The translations under genes were made by a program, and so were the position numbers. From Verrucomicrobiia bacterium (lineage in GTDB: Bacteria > Verrucomicrobiota > Verrucomicrobiia > JABWAM01): 64,000 nt of DNA. The DNA lies in NCBI GenBank assembly GCA_028687435.1, contig JAQUAF010000013.1, positions 35,000 through 98,999 of the forward strand, given 5' to 3'. Shown one piece after another: positions 25,901 through 34,590 of this stretch. The notes beneath the pieces were generated by a model. The model made no database searches. It worked only from the letters and a program-made list of their open reading frames with translations, and was not told the origin of the DNA. How positions within the stretch are numbered: position 1 is the first letter of the stretch; every line of letters begins with the position of its first letter.

Positions 25901-28106
25901 AATGGGATAGTTTGATGATTTTCACATCCCCTGGCAAAACCGGGATTTTCAAGATCGTTCGTCCGTCTTTGCGGTGATATTCCACCTTTTCCCCGCTGAT
26001 TGTTTCGATGACATCATAATTGCCGTCCGCCTCGAGGCGGATTTGGGCCGTCAGGGATTTGTCGATTACGGGTTCCTGTCCCATGCCGTGGGTTACCCCA
26101 TCGTAATTGATCAATGTGGCCAGCCATCCGTTTCCAATTTTGTTCAGGGAATAATCAATGCTTCCAGAGGCGACTTTGACCCGCACGGGCAGAACCTCGT
26201 CAAGCATCCGGCCAAGCGTCATCCCGCATAGCTTCAAAAGCCGCGGATTTTCCTTTTCTTCTTTGTCGAGAAAGTGGGGGACTGAGCAAAACAGGACGAT
26301 GCCCTTGCCGTATTTCGTTCGTACCAACAGCGGTAATTTTGAGTCGGAATCAAAATGAAGCGCCTCGCCATTCAATAGTTTCAATTTCTGGTAAGCATAC
26401 GGTTTTTCAGCAACTTGGTTTCCCCGCCTGTCAATATGTCCTTTGCCGTCCAGCCATTCGCCGCATGTTTCCACCCCGGTCATCTCCGCCGGCATTTCCC
26501 TGCGGATCTGGCTTGCATCCATGGCCAGCGTGCCGCCGTCCTTCACGTAACGAACAAGCTTTTCCGTGAGGTCCGGCCAGTTTCCCTGCAGCCCCGTCAG
26601 CAGGACAACAGGATAAGCCGAGAGGGTTTCCAGGGAGCAATCATTGGTCAAAACGTCAAAGAAATTTCCATAGGGCAGATTATGAAAACAGCAGTGTTCG
26701 GCCGGAACCTCCCGAAGATAACTGGCTTTTTGGGCCAGTTCATAGCTTCTCTCCGCCAGTTTGAAGGGAAATAGCGCGTCAAAAAGCTCGTTGATCTGGT
26801 GGTCGCCGCGTTCCAAAGGCGCAAAAGTGAAGCAGGTTGTTTTCTTGGGATAAATATAGCCGTGATGCCGGTCCAGCATGATGGCAACCGGCGTGCAGGG
26901 TGTTCCGCGAGGCTGCCGTCTGGCGTACGAGTCGATTTCCCGGTATAAATCGACAACCGGAGACGGATAGGTTTTGTCGTTGCGAAAGTTTCTGGCCAGC
27001 GGCGATTCCGTCCGGCCATGGGGATTGTAACCGGCGTAGCGGAAACGCGTTGAATCGCTTTCGTTTTGCAGTGAATTGGCTCCGGCCATGTAGCAGAAAT
27101 AATAGTTTGGCCGCATGCTGGTTTTGACATCGGCCCCCAGCCGCGCCCCGGCAAGCATATATCTTTGCCTTGTATTGTTTTCCACATATGTTTCACAGGT
27201 GGTGATTTCCGGCGAACGATGGCAAAATTGCGTTTGGCCGTCGAAAACGCCTTCAACGCCTTCGCCTTTTAATTTCAAATTCACGCATAATCCATAGTTG
27301 GCATAATAGACGTGCCATAATTTTCCAAACTGTCGTGCGGCGCCTCTCGCAAACGCGCTTTGCAACTGGGCATACAGCAGGTTGCTGCCGAAATAGGTCG
27401 TCGTGGCCCGCGCCCCCCAGCGCAAGGTGTGATGATCCAGGAAACCGATCGACCCAGGCAGGACGGGCAGGTTGTTCAATAACATGAATTTCTTGAAATA
27501 CGCCTCGACGAGCGAATAGGATTCCTCCTTGTTTGTTGGAAACGGCATTTTCAGAACGGCGGGCCATTGGTCGTTGACAAACCTGGTTTTGACAACATTC
27601 CAGTTTCCCTCCAGATGCGTCAGTCCGATGAAATCATCTCCCCACTCTTTCAGCCATGCCTGGGCTTCGGCGGTTTTGAAATCTTCCATAGCCCCGGGAT
27701 GATAACGATTGCCGCCCCAGCCTTTTTCACCCATCATATAGCAGAGAACGGGAATTTTTCCTCCGGTTGGGTTGATCCGTTTTCTCAAAGGGCTTGACTG
27801 GCCGATGTGGTTGATGGGGGAGTTGAAAAACAGATATCCGGCGTTTTTGAGGAATGGCTCGTTTTCCAAACCGGTTGACTGGTCTTCCGGAAGGGCTTTT
27901 AGGAAAAACCAGAAATCCTGTCCGCTCATCTTTTGCAACGCCAGTCTCTCAATGCCTGCAAATGACCGGGCCTGTTCCGAAACCAGGGGTTCTGCCGCAG
28001 CAGGGGATGAAGCAATGCTGCCTGTGATAAAAAAGACCGCAACCATTGCCCGGACGCTGGCTGAAAAACTCCGGAATTCTGGCGGGGGAATCATTTGAGA
28101 TTTCAT
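25899..28106 (-). CDS. Secreted glycosidase-like protein of unclear family
   Basis: The 735-residue protein has an N-terminal signal peptide (MVAVFFITGSIASSPAAAE). The middle resembles a TIM-barrel glycosidase, with 'IPVLCYMMGEKGWGG' and 'WLKEWGDDFIGLTHLEGNWN'. The segment 'YPVVLLTGLQGNWPDLTEKL' with 'KLVRYVKDGGTLAMD' then looks like the class I glutamine-amidotransferase-like trimerisation domain of GH42-type beta-galactosidases. A beta-sandwich ends the protein. No acid/base pair can be fixed with confidence, so I do not assign a CAZy family. It lies between the FG-GAP-like protein and jelly-roll protein genes in the minus-strand locus. Confidence 0.6.
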   Translation of the reverse strand: MKSQMIPPPEFRSFSASVRAMVAVFFITGSIASSPAAAEPLVSEQARSFAGIERLALQKMSGQDFWFFLKALPEDQSTGLENEPFLKNAGYLFFNSPINHIGQSSPLRKRINPTGGKIPVLCYMMGEKGWGGNRYHPGAMEDFKTAEAQAWLKEWGDDFIGLTHLEGNWNVVKTRFVNDQWPAVLKMPFPTNKEESYSLVEAYFKKFMLLNNLPVLPGSIGFLDHHTLRWGARATTTYFGSNLLYAQLQSAFARGAARQFGKLWHVYYANYGLCVNLKLKGEGVEGVFDGQTQFCHRSPEITTCETYVENNTRQRYMLAGARLGADVKTSMRPNYYFCYMAGANSLQNESDSTRFRYAGYNPHGRTESPLARNFRNDKTYPSPVVDLYREIDSYARRQPRGTPCTPVAIMLDRHHGYIYPKKTTCFTFAPLERGDHQINELFDALFPFKLAERSYELAQKASYLREVPAEHCCFHNLPYGNFFDVLTNDCSLETLSAYPVVLLTGLQGNWPDLTEKLVRYVKDGGTLAMDASQIRREMPAEMTGVETCGEWLDGKGHIDRRGNQVAEKPYAYQKLKLLNGEALHFDSDSKLPLLVRTKYGKGIVLFCSVPHFLDKEEKENPRLLKLCGMTLGRMLDEVLPVRVKVASGSIDYSLNKIGNGWLATLINYDGVTHGMGQEPVIDKSLTAQIRLEADGNYDVIETISGEKVEYHRKDGRTILKIPVLPGDVKIIKLSH

Positions 28107-28136
28107 TTGGATTTCAGCTTTTGATGAAGTGGCGGA

Positions 28137-29429
28137 TCAAAGGGCGAAACTCCACAGGCGCCGGCGGTCGTAAATCGCGGCATGGGGTTTGCCCTCGTTG
28201 CGCCAGTCCACGATCCTGGTCGCAAACCCGCAGCCCATGTCGTCGGCCCGCACATCCGGCGGCATGTCAATTTCCGGCTGCCTGGATGAGGCCGGGGGGG
28301 CGAAAATTTTCTCGACCTCCCCATTCCCGTTCATCGCCCATGGCCAGCCGCCGTCGGTGAAGAGAATGCGGTCCGGTTTCCCGGGGCACTTCACGATCGG
28401 CCGGTTGCGATGAAAAATCCTCCCGGAGCAGGCTTGGGGCATTCCCAGGGGCCATTGCTCCTTGTCGCTGGTGGTGATGCGCCATAGCTCGCGGCCCTCG
28501 GGATCGAAAAGCGCCATCGGCCCGTCGTCGTTGTAAATGGCCAGTTGATACTCCGAATCATCGCGGAACCGTCCCAGCGCGCAGCCTTGCGCGTGTTTGT
28601 CGGCTTGGGCGAGGCGCGCATGGCCATCGCTCATGACCAGATATTCCTTGTCGGAACCGGCGAAACCCAGGATGAAATCCCCGCCCGGAAATTGCAGGAT
28701 GTCGGTGTAATCGACATGGCTGCGATCCTGATCCACCTTTTGGGGATCCACCGCGTCAACGATGCAGCGCCAGTTCCCCGCCGGTTTGACGGCGCAATAA
28801 CCGATGAGATATTCCTTCCTTCCGTCGCGATCGGCGTCGAAATTCAAAATGTGATGCCCCCCGCCGGGAATGGCAACCGGTCCCCAGACGATCTCCAGAT
28901 TTTTTCCGAGCCCGAGGACCGGTTCCCCATATTTCCATGGGCCGTATCCGCCCTCGCCGTTTTTGACGACCAACGCCGCCTCGCCCGGTCGGACCGGCTG
29001 GTCCATGGCGCCCACGATGTAGAAGTTGTCCTGCGGAAGGGTGGCTTGCGCCCGCACTTTTCCGGTGGAACCCTCCAGCAGCGTGATCCGGCTGCCTTCT
29101 GCCAGCGCGATTTCGACCGCTCCGTCCCCGTCGATGTCTGCCGCAGCCACGCATGATTCATGGGCATGGCAGATATAGGGACGATCCGGCGGATTCGGAG
29201 TTCCATAAGTCCAGAGCCTGGCGCCGTTGGGTTTGAACGCCGAAAGGCAGGTGCGCTTCGGACAAAGACCGGCAAACCTTGGCTTTTTCATGTACATGTC
29301 GGCGCCCAGCACGCCCGGACCTTGGTAGGCGAGGATTTCCATGCAGCCGTCGCGGTCAATATCCGCGAAAAAAAGTTCCGCTCCGCCATAGGGACCAAAA
29401 TCGATTTCAAGGGAATGTTGAATGCTCAT
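28137..29429 (-). CDS. FG-GAP/VCBS-like beta-propeller protein (rhamnogalacturonan-lyase-like)
   Basis: The 430-residue sequence contains repeated Asp-rich calcium-type loops: 'FFADIDRDGCMEILAY', 'AAADIDGDGAVEIALAEG' and 'LNFDADRDGRKEYLIGY', as in FG-GAP or rhamnogalacturonan-lyase propellers. No signal peptide is visible at the ATG at 29429, so it may be cytoplasmic, or the true start is elsewhere. The repeat register suggests six or seven blades. It is the second gene of the locus, after the GH20-C45 gene. Propellers of this kind often bind pectin-like polysaccharide; enzyme activity not established. Confidence 0.62.
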   Translation of the reverse strand: MSIQHSLEIDFGPYGGAELFFADIDRDGCMEILAYQGPGVLGADMYMKKPRFAGLCPKRTCLSAFKPNGARLWTYGTPNPPDRPYICHAHESCVAAADIDGDGAVEIALAEGSRITLLEGSTGKVRAQATLPQDNFYIVGAMDQPVRPGEAALVVKNGEGGYGPWKYGEPVLGLGKNLEIVWGPVAIPGGGHHILNFDADRDGRKEYLIGYCAVKPAGNWRCIVDAVDPQKVDQDRSHVDYTDILQFPGGDFILGFAGSDKEYLVMSDGHARLAQADKHAQGCALGRFRDDSEYQLAIYNDDGPMALFDPEGRELWRITTSDKEQWPLGMPQACSGRIFHRNRPIVKCPGKPDRILFTDGGWPWAMNGNGEVEKIFAPPASSRQPEIDMPPDVRADDMGCGFATRIVDWRNEGKPHAAIYDRRRLWSFAL

Positions 29430-29510
29430 AAGTTGGAATTGAACATGGATGCGCAGGATGAATGGGATGTGAAATACTTCAGTCTTCAGCCTTAAAACCG
29501 AGTTCAGCGT

Positions 29511-29530
29511 TCAGAAATTTCAATGTTTGC
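29511..29530 (+). repeat. Fragment of the dispersed element (5' end only)
   Basis: The bases AGAAATTTCAATGTTTGC match the first 17-18 bases of the 160-bp element, after which the sequence diverges. The fragment sits in the intergenic gap between the GH20-C45 stop and the propeller gene start, next to the larger inverted repeat at 29573-29657. Confidence 0.45.
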
Positions 29531-29572
29531 CGGGAAAAGCATGAAGCAAGGATTGAGTGATGAATGAAATTC

Positions 29573-29657
29573 ACATCGATAGACAGGATGGTCAGGATAA
29601 AATCCAAAACACCCCTCCGGCAATTAAAAACATCCTATTCATCCTGTTCATCGATGT
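29573..29657. repeat. Inverted repeat, 85 bp, 26-base arms
   Basis: ACATCGATAGACAGGATG... (29573-29598) is mirrored by ...CATCCTGTTCATCGATGT (29632-29657) with a few mismatches, giving a strong cruciform or stem-loop. It ends one base before the stop codon of the GH20-C45 gene and may work as its terminator. It shares the 'ACAGGAT' core with the dispersed element but is not a copy of it. Confidence 0.6.
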
Positions 29658-32342
29658 TCAATCAGTTTGGCCAGATGCCTTAGGTTGACGCGTATGCGTC
29701 ACGGCGGGAGCGGGACTTAATTCAATCGCCGCCCATTGCCGGTCCGCGGGTGGGAGTCCGGTCACGTACAGCTTGCGGTTGGAACAGTCGCAGACTGCGG
29801 CAGCCAGCGTCAATCCCGCAGTGGGATAAAGTTTGGTTCGTTTGCAGACCCGGCCTTCTCCTTTGTCGATGGCGGCGCAATCCTGGAGGGTTTTCACCGC
29901 CGGATTGCGGCTGGCGCCCAGGAATTCCGTGATCCGTTTGAGTCGCGCGGTGGATTCCGCCTGCGCCTCGGGAACCCTGCTCGCATTCAGCGGCGCCAGT
30001 TCCCCGGTCACATAATGGTTGGTTGCGGCGATGAAGTTTCCTTTCATGGGCCGGATGGCCAGCCGGTGCGCGGCCCGTTCAAAGATGACTCCGCTGCCCC
30101 GGGCGTCCAGCGCGCCGATGTTCAACCCCTTGCCCGCAAATGGATGTTTTTTCATGAACTCCACCGCCTCGGAGGTTGTCCGGCAGGAAGCCAGCAGGGG
30201 ATAACATCCCAAGTGTTGGGGAAGTCCCCGGCCAGGCTGGGCGGCGGGGGCGGGCGCCGAATCGCAGCCAACAGCCAGCCCGGCCGAATTCATCCCGAAC
30301 TCCGTCCAGACCGTGCCCACCCACCCGCAGTTGGCGATGCGCATGCCGTTTTGTTCGATGATCTGCACCAGCATCCGTTTTCGTTGGGAGGCGTCGATGT
30401 CGCTGGTTTTCATCAGCCCGCAGGTTTTTCCGTGCCGGTAAAGGGCGGTGGAACATTCCGTGAGTTTATCCGTCCCGGTCATGGCGTTGAACACATTCAA
30501 CCAAAGGATGGTTTCCAGCGAGAGCCCCGCGCCGCTGGCGATGCCGCGCATTTCCTCGATCAACCAGGGAAAATGTTTCAATAAATAAGCTTCCATCCGG
30601 TCGCGCGCGGCCAGAACCGCGGGATTGTTTTTCTGTTTCCGCCAGAGCTCGATTTCATCCCATATCCATTCCGCAAACACCCGGCCATGCTCCAGCCCCC
30701 GTTCGTAGGGCGGGCCGGGATTGTCCAGAACGGGAATCACGACCGGACTGATCCCGCGGACAAGAGATTGCCCCGTGAGTTTTTCCTCCAGCTTTTCAAG
30801 ATGTTGTTCCTCCCGCTGCGAATAACGGATCCGGCAGAGGACACTCACCGATTCCGCAGGCGTTCCGCGGGCGTAAACGTCGCGTGTTTGTTGGCGGCGC
30901 GCGCGCAAACTCCATCGGACGGTTTCCAGGCGGCCGGCCAGCCCCAGCGCTTCCGGGCCGGCTGGCAATTTTTCCATGTCTACCATGGCCATCGAGGCCG
31001 CTTCCGCGCGGGTGAGCGTTTCCCGTGCGGCGTTTTCGAGCAGTTCCCATTGGCGCCAGCCGCGCTTGATCCGGGGTTTTTCCCTCCAGAGAATCGCGAG
31101 CGCCGCCCGCGCCCGCTTTCGGGCTTCTTCAATCTGCTCCAAGGCCTTGGCCCGGTTTTCGGCGGACAACAGTTTTTCCCGTCTTTCGGGATAAGGCGCC
31201 CCCGTGTGGTCGAACCGGTTGAGATGGTCCCACCAGGTGAGTTGGACGGTTTCGGCAAAGGGAAGCGGAACCGCCAGCAGCCGGTGAACTTCGGTGATGC
31301 GTTTGTCGCGCAGGCCAAAACGGTATTCAGCATATTGCCGCGCAATGGCGGCTTCCGGCAAGTCCGGGGCATGGGACTTGGCCGCGCCGAAAAACCATCC
31401 CCAGTCCGCCAATTCCCATGATGTGCCCTTGGTCCAGTTGGTCACCAGGTGTTGTTTGACTTTCTCCCGCTTCAGAATCCTGGTCAGGTCGGCGATGCCT
31501 CTCAGGCATTCCTGGTAAGGCGCCACCAGGTCGCTGACGCTTCCCCCGTAAAGGATGCCGGAAGCGCCGATGATCGGGAATTTTTTCTTTTGGAACAGTC
31601 CGATGGCCAATGGCCTGGGCCATGTGGCCGGTTGATAATTCCAGTAAACGATCTGGGTCTTGTGGGGCAATTGATCCAGCGCCTCGGGATGATGCTCGAA
31701 CATGTCGCTCCACAACAAAGGGGTGAGCCCGCGCTTCAGCAATGCGTTGCAGAGAGGCGCCACATGCTGGAGATACAACTCCGAAACGCCATGTTCCACC
31801 AGGAATTTTTTGCATCGGGGACAGACCCCCAGCATCCGGCATTCGTCCCCGCCGACGTGAAACCTTCGGATGTTGGGAAAAAGCCTTTGAATATCCCCTG
31901 CCATGGCAAGGAACTGTTTGCGGGCGGCCGGGTTGGTGGGGCAATACTGCTGGAAACAGCCCGGGCTTTCCCGCAAATGCGCATACGCGGGATGTTCGAG
32001 AATGAAATAATTGTGGCCAAGACATTGGAGAAGGGGAACGATTTCCAGCCCGAGTTGATCCGCCAGCCCGGCAAACCGGGATGTTTGTTCCGGAGTCCAG
32101 GTCAGGCGCGTGGCCAGTTCGGGCGCCGATGAATAGGGGAGCATGGCTTCCGCCTCCAAGCAGATGGAGTTGTACCCAAGGTCCGCCAGGTAACGAAGAT
32201 GATCCAGCAACGCCGGAAAATCAGGGGCGCTCTGGGGCAGATTGTCGCGCAAAAGATGCAGGCACACATGCGCCATGCGCGTCGAAAAAAACGGTTTGCC
32301 TTTCTGGAGGAACGGAGGACGGAAAGTGGCGGAAGTCGTCAT
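29658..32342 (-). CDS. GH20 beta-hexosaminidase fused to a C45 acyltransferase-type Ntn hydrolase
   Basis: The 894-residue protein starts at ATG 32342 (an upstream frame to 32399 runs into a repeat). Residues 20-450 form a GH20-like TIM barrel with the catalytic pair D166-E167 in 'RFHVGGDECRMLG'. Residues about 535-880 match the acyl-CoA:6-aminopenicillanate acyltransferase family (C45). 'PYERGLEHGRVFAEWIWDEI' is its N-terminal helix, 'LTECSTALYRHGKTCGLMKT' holds the likely nucleophile C630, and 'NCGWVGTVWTEFGMNSAGLA' plus 'AATNHYV' are later family blocks. C45 enzymes activate by cutting before the cysteine, so the chain may split into a GH20-containing part and a C-terminal chain. No signal peptide is seen. 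The combination suggests release or removal of N-acyl groups from amino sugars. It heads the locus. Confidence 0.8.
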   Translation of the reverse strand: MTTSATFRPPFLQKGKPFFSTRMAHVCLHLLRDNLPQSAPDFPALLDHLRYLADLGYNSICLEAEAMLPYSSAPELATRLTWTPEQTSRFAGLADQLGLEIVPLLQCLGHNYFILEHPAYAHLRESPGCFQQYCPTNPAARKQFLAMAGDIQRLFPNIRRFHVGGDECRMLGVCPRCKKFLVEHGVSELYLQHVAPLCNALLKRGLTPLLWSDMFEHHPEALDQLPHKTQIVYWNYQPATWPRPLAIGLFQKKKFPIIGASGILYGGSVSDLVAPYQECLRGIADLTRILKREKVKQHLVTNWTKGTSWELADWGWFFGAAKSHAPDLPEAAIARQYAEYRFGLRDKRITEVHRLLAVPLPFAETVQLTWWDHLNRFDHTGAPYPERREKLLSAENRAKALEQIEEARKRARAALAILWREKPRIKRGWRQWELLENAARETLTRAEAASMAMVDMEKLPAGPEALGLAGRLETVRWSLRARRQQTRDVYARGTPAESVSVLCRIRYSQREEQHLEKLEEKLTGQSLVRGISPVVIPVLDNPGPPYERGLEHGRVFAEWIWDEIELWRKQKNNPAVLAARDRMEAYLLKHFPWLIEEMRGIASGAGLSLETILWLNVFNAMTGTDKLTECSTALYRHGKTCGLMKTSDIDASQRKRMLVQIIEQNGMRIANCGWVGTVWTEFGMNSAGLAVGCDSAPAPAAQPGRGLPQHLGCYPLLASCRTTSEAVEFMKKHPFAGKGLNIGALDARGSGVIFERAAHRLAIRPMKGNFIAATNHYVTGELAPLNASRVPEAQAESTARLKRITEFLGASRNPAVKTLQDCAAIDKGEGRVCKRTKLYPTAGLTLAAAVCDCSNRKLYVTGLPPADRQWAAIELSPAPAVTHTRQPKASGQTD

Positions 32343-32345
32343 GCT

Positions 32346-32510
32346 TTTAATGTTTTTAGAAAAATGAATTGGAGATGGATTTCTTGGCAGAATGAACAAA
32401 ATTGACAGAATTTTTATGCAAGACCATGTCCGGCCGCATGGCCGAACAATCCTGTAAATTCTGTTAATCCTGTCGAAAAGTTGTCCGCCGCAGGCGGATT
32501 TAATTTAATA
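32346..32510 (+). repeat. Dispersed 160-bp hairpin element, copy 4
   Basis: A full copy whose right half is identical to copies 1 and 2, including CGGCCgcatGGCCG and TCCGCCgcaGGCGGA. The left arm carries several substitutions (GGCAGAATGAACAAAATTG). It starts four bases upstream of the ATG of the GH20-C45 gene, so it forms most of its 5' leader; the AraC gene is divergent beyond it. Confidence 0.88.
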
Positions 32511-32666
32511 AAACATAATCCATGTTTTCATCCGCACAATGGGAATGATGTGATAAAACTTTGAATTTTGTGACGATTTGGTAAGGTTGTCCGGGCTGAA
32601 GACGGAAGACTGCCATGGGCGGGATGACCTTCAGTTTTCAACCTTTAACCTAAAAAACCTGAAAAA

Positions 32667-33470
32667 ATGCTCAAATTCCGCGAAATCTTTCGTCCTTCCC
32701 GGAACCCCTCGGTGAATCTCCCCATGGGGGTGCGCAGCGCCGGTCATTACCGGCTGGCGCCCGGATTTCAGAGTCCCGTGCGGACAAAGCAGTTCGTTCA
32801 GTTTTTTTTTGGGGTGGCGGGAACCGGCGTGGTGGTGATGAACAAGGCGGCGCGCAAATTGGGGCCGGGACAGGCGGCGCTTTATTTTCCTGGCGATTTG
32901 CATTGTTTTTACAGCCAGCGGGAGGAATGGGAGTTTTGTTGGTGGACCATGGACGGTCCCCTGGCCGCCTCCATGACCGCCGCATTCGGGTTGGCTGGCG
33001 GGCGGATTTACGATGTCGGACCGCTGCCGCAGGCTCTTTTTCGAAAAATGGTGGCCGCCTTGGGGGATGTGACTCCGGGAGGGGAGTATCGCGCCAGCCA
33101 ACTGGCTTACGAGTTGCTTTCCCGAGCTGTCCGCGGCGGCGCGAAAACAGTGGCGGACCCGGAGGTGGCGGCAGCCATGGAGATCATTCACAACGAATGG
33201 AGCAATCCGTTGTTGAGCGTGGAATCCATTGCCCAACGGCTGCGTCTCCACCGCTCAAGTTTTTCCCGCCGGTTTCGCGTCCATGCCGGAGTTTCCCCGG
33301 TCAAGTATCTCACCATGTTCCGGCTGCAAAACGCCTTGACCCGCCTGAAGTCATCCCGCCAATCCATTGCCGAAATCGCTGCCGGTTGCGGTTGGGCCGA
33401 TCCCGCCTATTTCTGCCATTGCGTGCATCTCGCCACGGGGTGTTCACCCAGGGATTTTCGCAGGCAATGA
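32667..33470 (+). CDS. AraC family transcriptional regulator
   Basis: The 267-residue product has the AraC double helix-turn-helix at the C terminus, with 'SVESIAQRLRLHRSSFSRRF' then 'HAGVSPVKYL' and 'QSIAEIAAGCGWADPAYFCH' then 'GCSPRDFRRQ'. The N-terminal cupin contains 'GPGQAALYFPGDLHCFY'. It is divergent from the GH20-C45 gene and is the likely regulator of the 23.9-32.3 kb locus. The start ATG at 32667 follows an A-rich stretch. Confidence 0.9.
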   Translation: MLKFREIFRPSRNPSVNLPMGVRSAGHYRLAPGFQSPVRTKQFVQFFFGVAGTGVVVMNKAARKLGPGQAALYFPGDLHCFYSQREEWEFCWWTMDGPLAASMTAAFGLAGGRIYDVGPLPQALFRKMVAALGDVTPGGEYRASQLAYELLSRAVRGGAKTVADPEVAAAMEIIHNEWSNPLLSVESIAQRLRLHRSSFSRRFRVHAGVSPVKYLTMFRLQNALTRLKSSRQSIAEIAAGCGWADPAYFCHCVHLATGCSPRDFRRQ

Positions 33471-33511
33471 TGGAAACTTCCCGGTTAAGCGCCATTCCAG
33501 TCTGACAGCCT

Positions 33512-34417
33512 TCAACTTGTCAGGGAAAAGATGTGGATGTCCTGGGATTTGCCCTTGACCTTGTGGAGGCCGAGGTCCTCGAATGAAAACTGGGGAGGGG
33601 CGGCTTTTTGGACGTCCTCGCTCAGGAGAATGGGACGCTGCAGTCCCTTGCAGAGCGATTCGATGCGGAAGGCCACGTTCACGCTGTCGCCCACGGCGGT
33701 GTATTCGCCGACATTGCCCAAAATGGCGCGCCCGGTGTGGATGCCGCATCCCACGGCAAAACCATACTTGGGATAATCGCAGACGATCATCTGGTGATAG
33801 TCCCGGGCCGCCACGATCATTTCACGGGCGGATTCCAACGGCCCGGTGATGTAGCTCAGGTCGCCCTGGGTATTGGCCTTGCGCCAGATGGCCATCACCG
33901 CGTCGCCGATGAACTTGTCGATGCCGCCTCCATGTTGTTCGATGATGCTTTGGACCTGGTTGAACCATTTTCCCACAATCTTCGACAGTTGTTCGGCGGG
34001 GATGCCTTCCGACAGCCCGGTGTAGTTGCGGATGTCCATCACCAGGATGGAGATGGTTTCCTGTTTCAGCGAAACCTGCGTCCGCATTTCGTCCCCGTCA
34101 TCGGCCGCAGGCGCTTCCACGGCCTGGGCAGTCACGAATTCAATGTGGCAATTGCCGATTTGGATGGCATCGCTGTTTTTCAGGGCCACGGGTATGGTGA
34201 CCCGGCGGTTGTTGAGAAAAGTTCCATTGGAACTGCCCAAATCGACAAGATAATAGTTTTTGTCGCTTTGCTGGCGGATGACGGCATGGGTGCGGGACGC
34301 CATGGTATCCTGCAAAACCAGATCGTTGCCCGTTCCCCGGCCCATGGAAAAAATGGGTCCCAAAGGGATCCGTTGGGGAGGCTGGCCCTCCATTTTAAAA
34401 ATCAGCGCGGTGCTCAT
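33512..34417 (-). CDS. FHA domain-adenylate/guanylate cyclase
   Basis: Residues 10-85 form an FHA domain ('SMGRGTGNDLVLQ', 'SRTHAVIR', 'GSSNGTFLNNRRV'). A linker (residues 90-120) leads to a class III nucleotide cyclase catalytic domain. The metal aspartates are in 'ILVMDIRNYTGLSEG' and 'FIGDAVMAIW', and the later block 'GEYTAVGDSVNVAFRIESL' is typical of bacterial soluble cyclases. It should make cAMP or cGMP in response to binding of a phosphothreonine partner. The start ATG at 34417 removes a 13-residue extension of the frame. No signal peptide or membrane helix. It is divergent from isocitrate dehydrogenase and convergent with the AraC gene. Confidence 0.9.
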   Translation of the reverse strand: MSTALIFKMEGQPPQRIPLGPIFSMGRGTGNDLVLQDTMASRTHAVIRQQSDKNYYLVDLGSSNGTFLNNRRVTIPVALKNSDAIQIGNCHIEFVTAQAVEAPAADDGDEMRTQVSLKQETISILVMDIRNYTGLSEGIPAEQLSKIVGKWFNQVQSIIEQHGGGIDKFIGDAVMAIWRKANTQGDLSYITGPLESAREMIVAARDYHQMIVCDYPKYGFAVGCGIHTGRAILGNVGEYTAVGDSVNVAFRIESLCKGLQRPILLSEDVQKAAPPQFSFEDLGLHKVKGKSQDIHIFSLTS

Positions 34418-34590
34418 CCGAAAAATTTGCGCAGGTTTGATCTTGCGCTGGAACAAGCTCTAACTAGAATCCGTCACGAAATCAATCGAAACCTGCCTTG
34501 TCCCGTTTGAAAGAGAAGGAAATGGGGTTCATATTTTTTCTCTTGTCATTTTTGAGTGGGCAAAAGCGGTTTTTTAAACACATTTTTATC

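Noticed and set aside
2831..32510. CRISPR array reading of the ACAGGATT-type repeats
   Set aside because: Copies are far apart, about 160 bp long, hairpin-rich and not separated by regular spacers; no cas genes are present.
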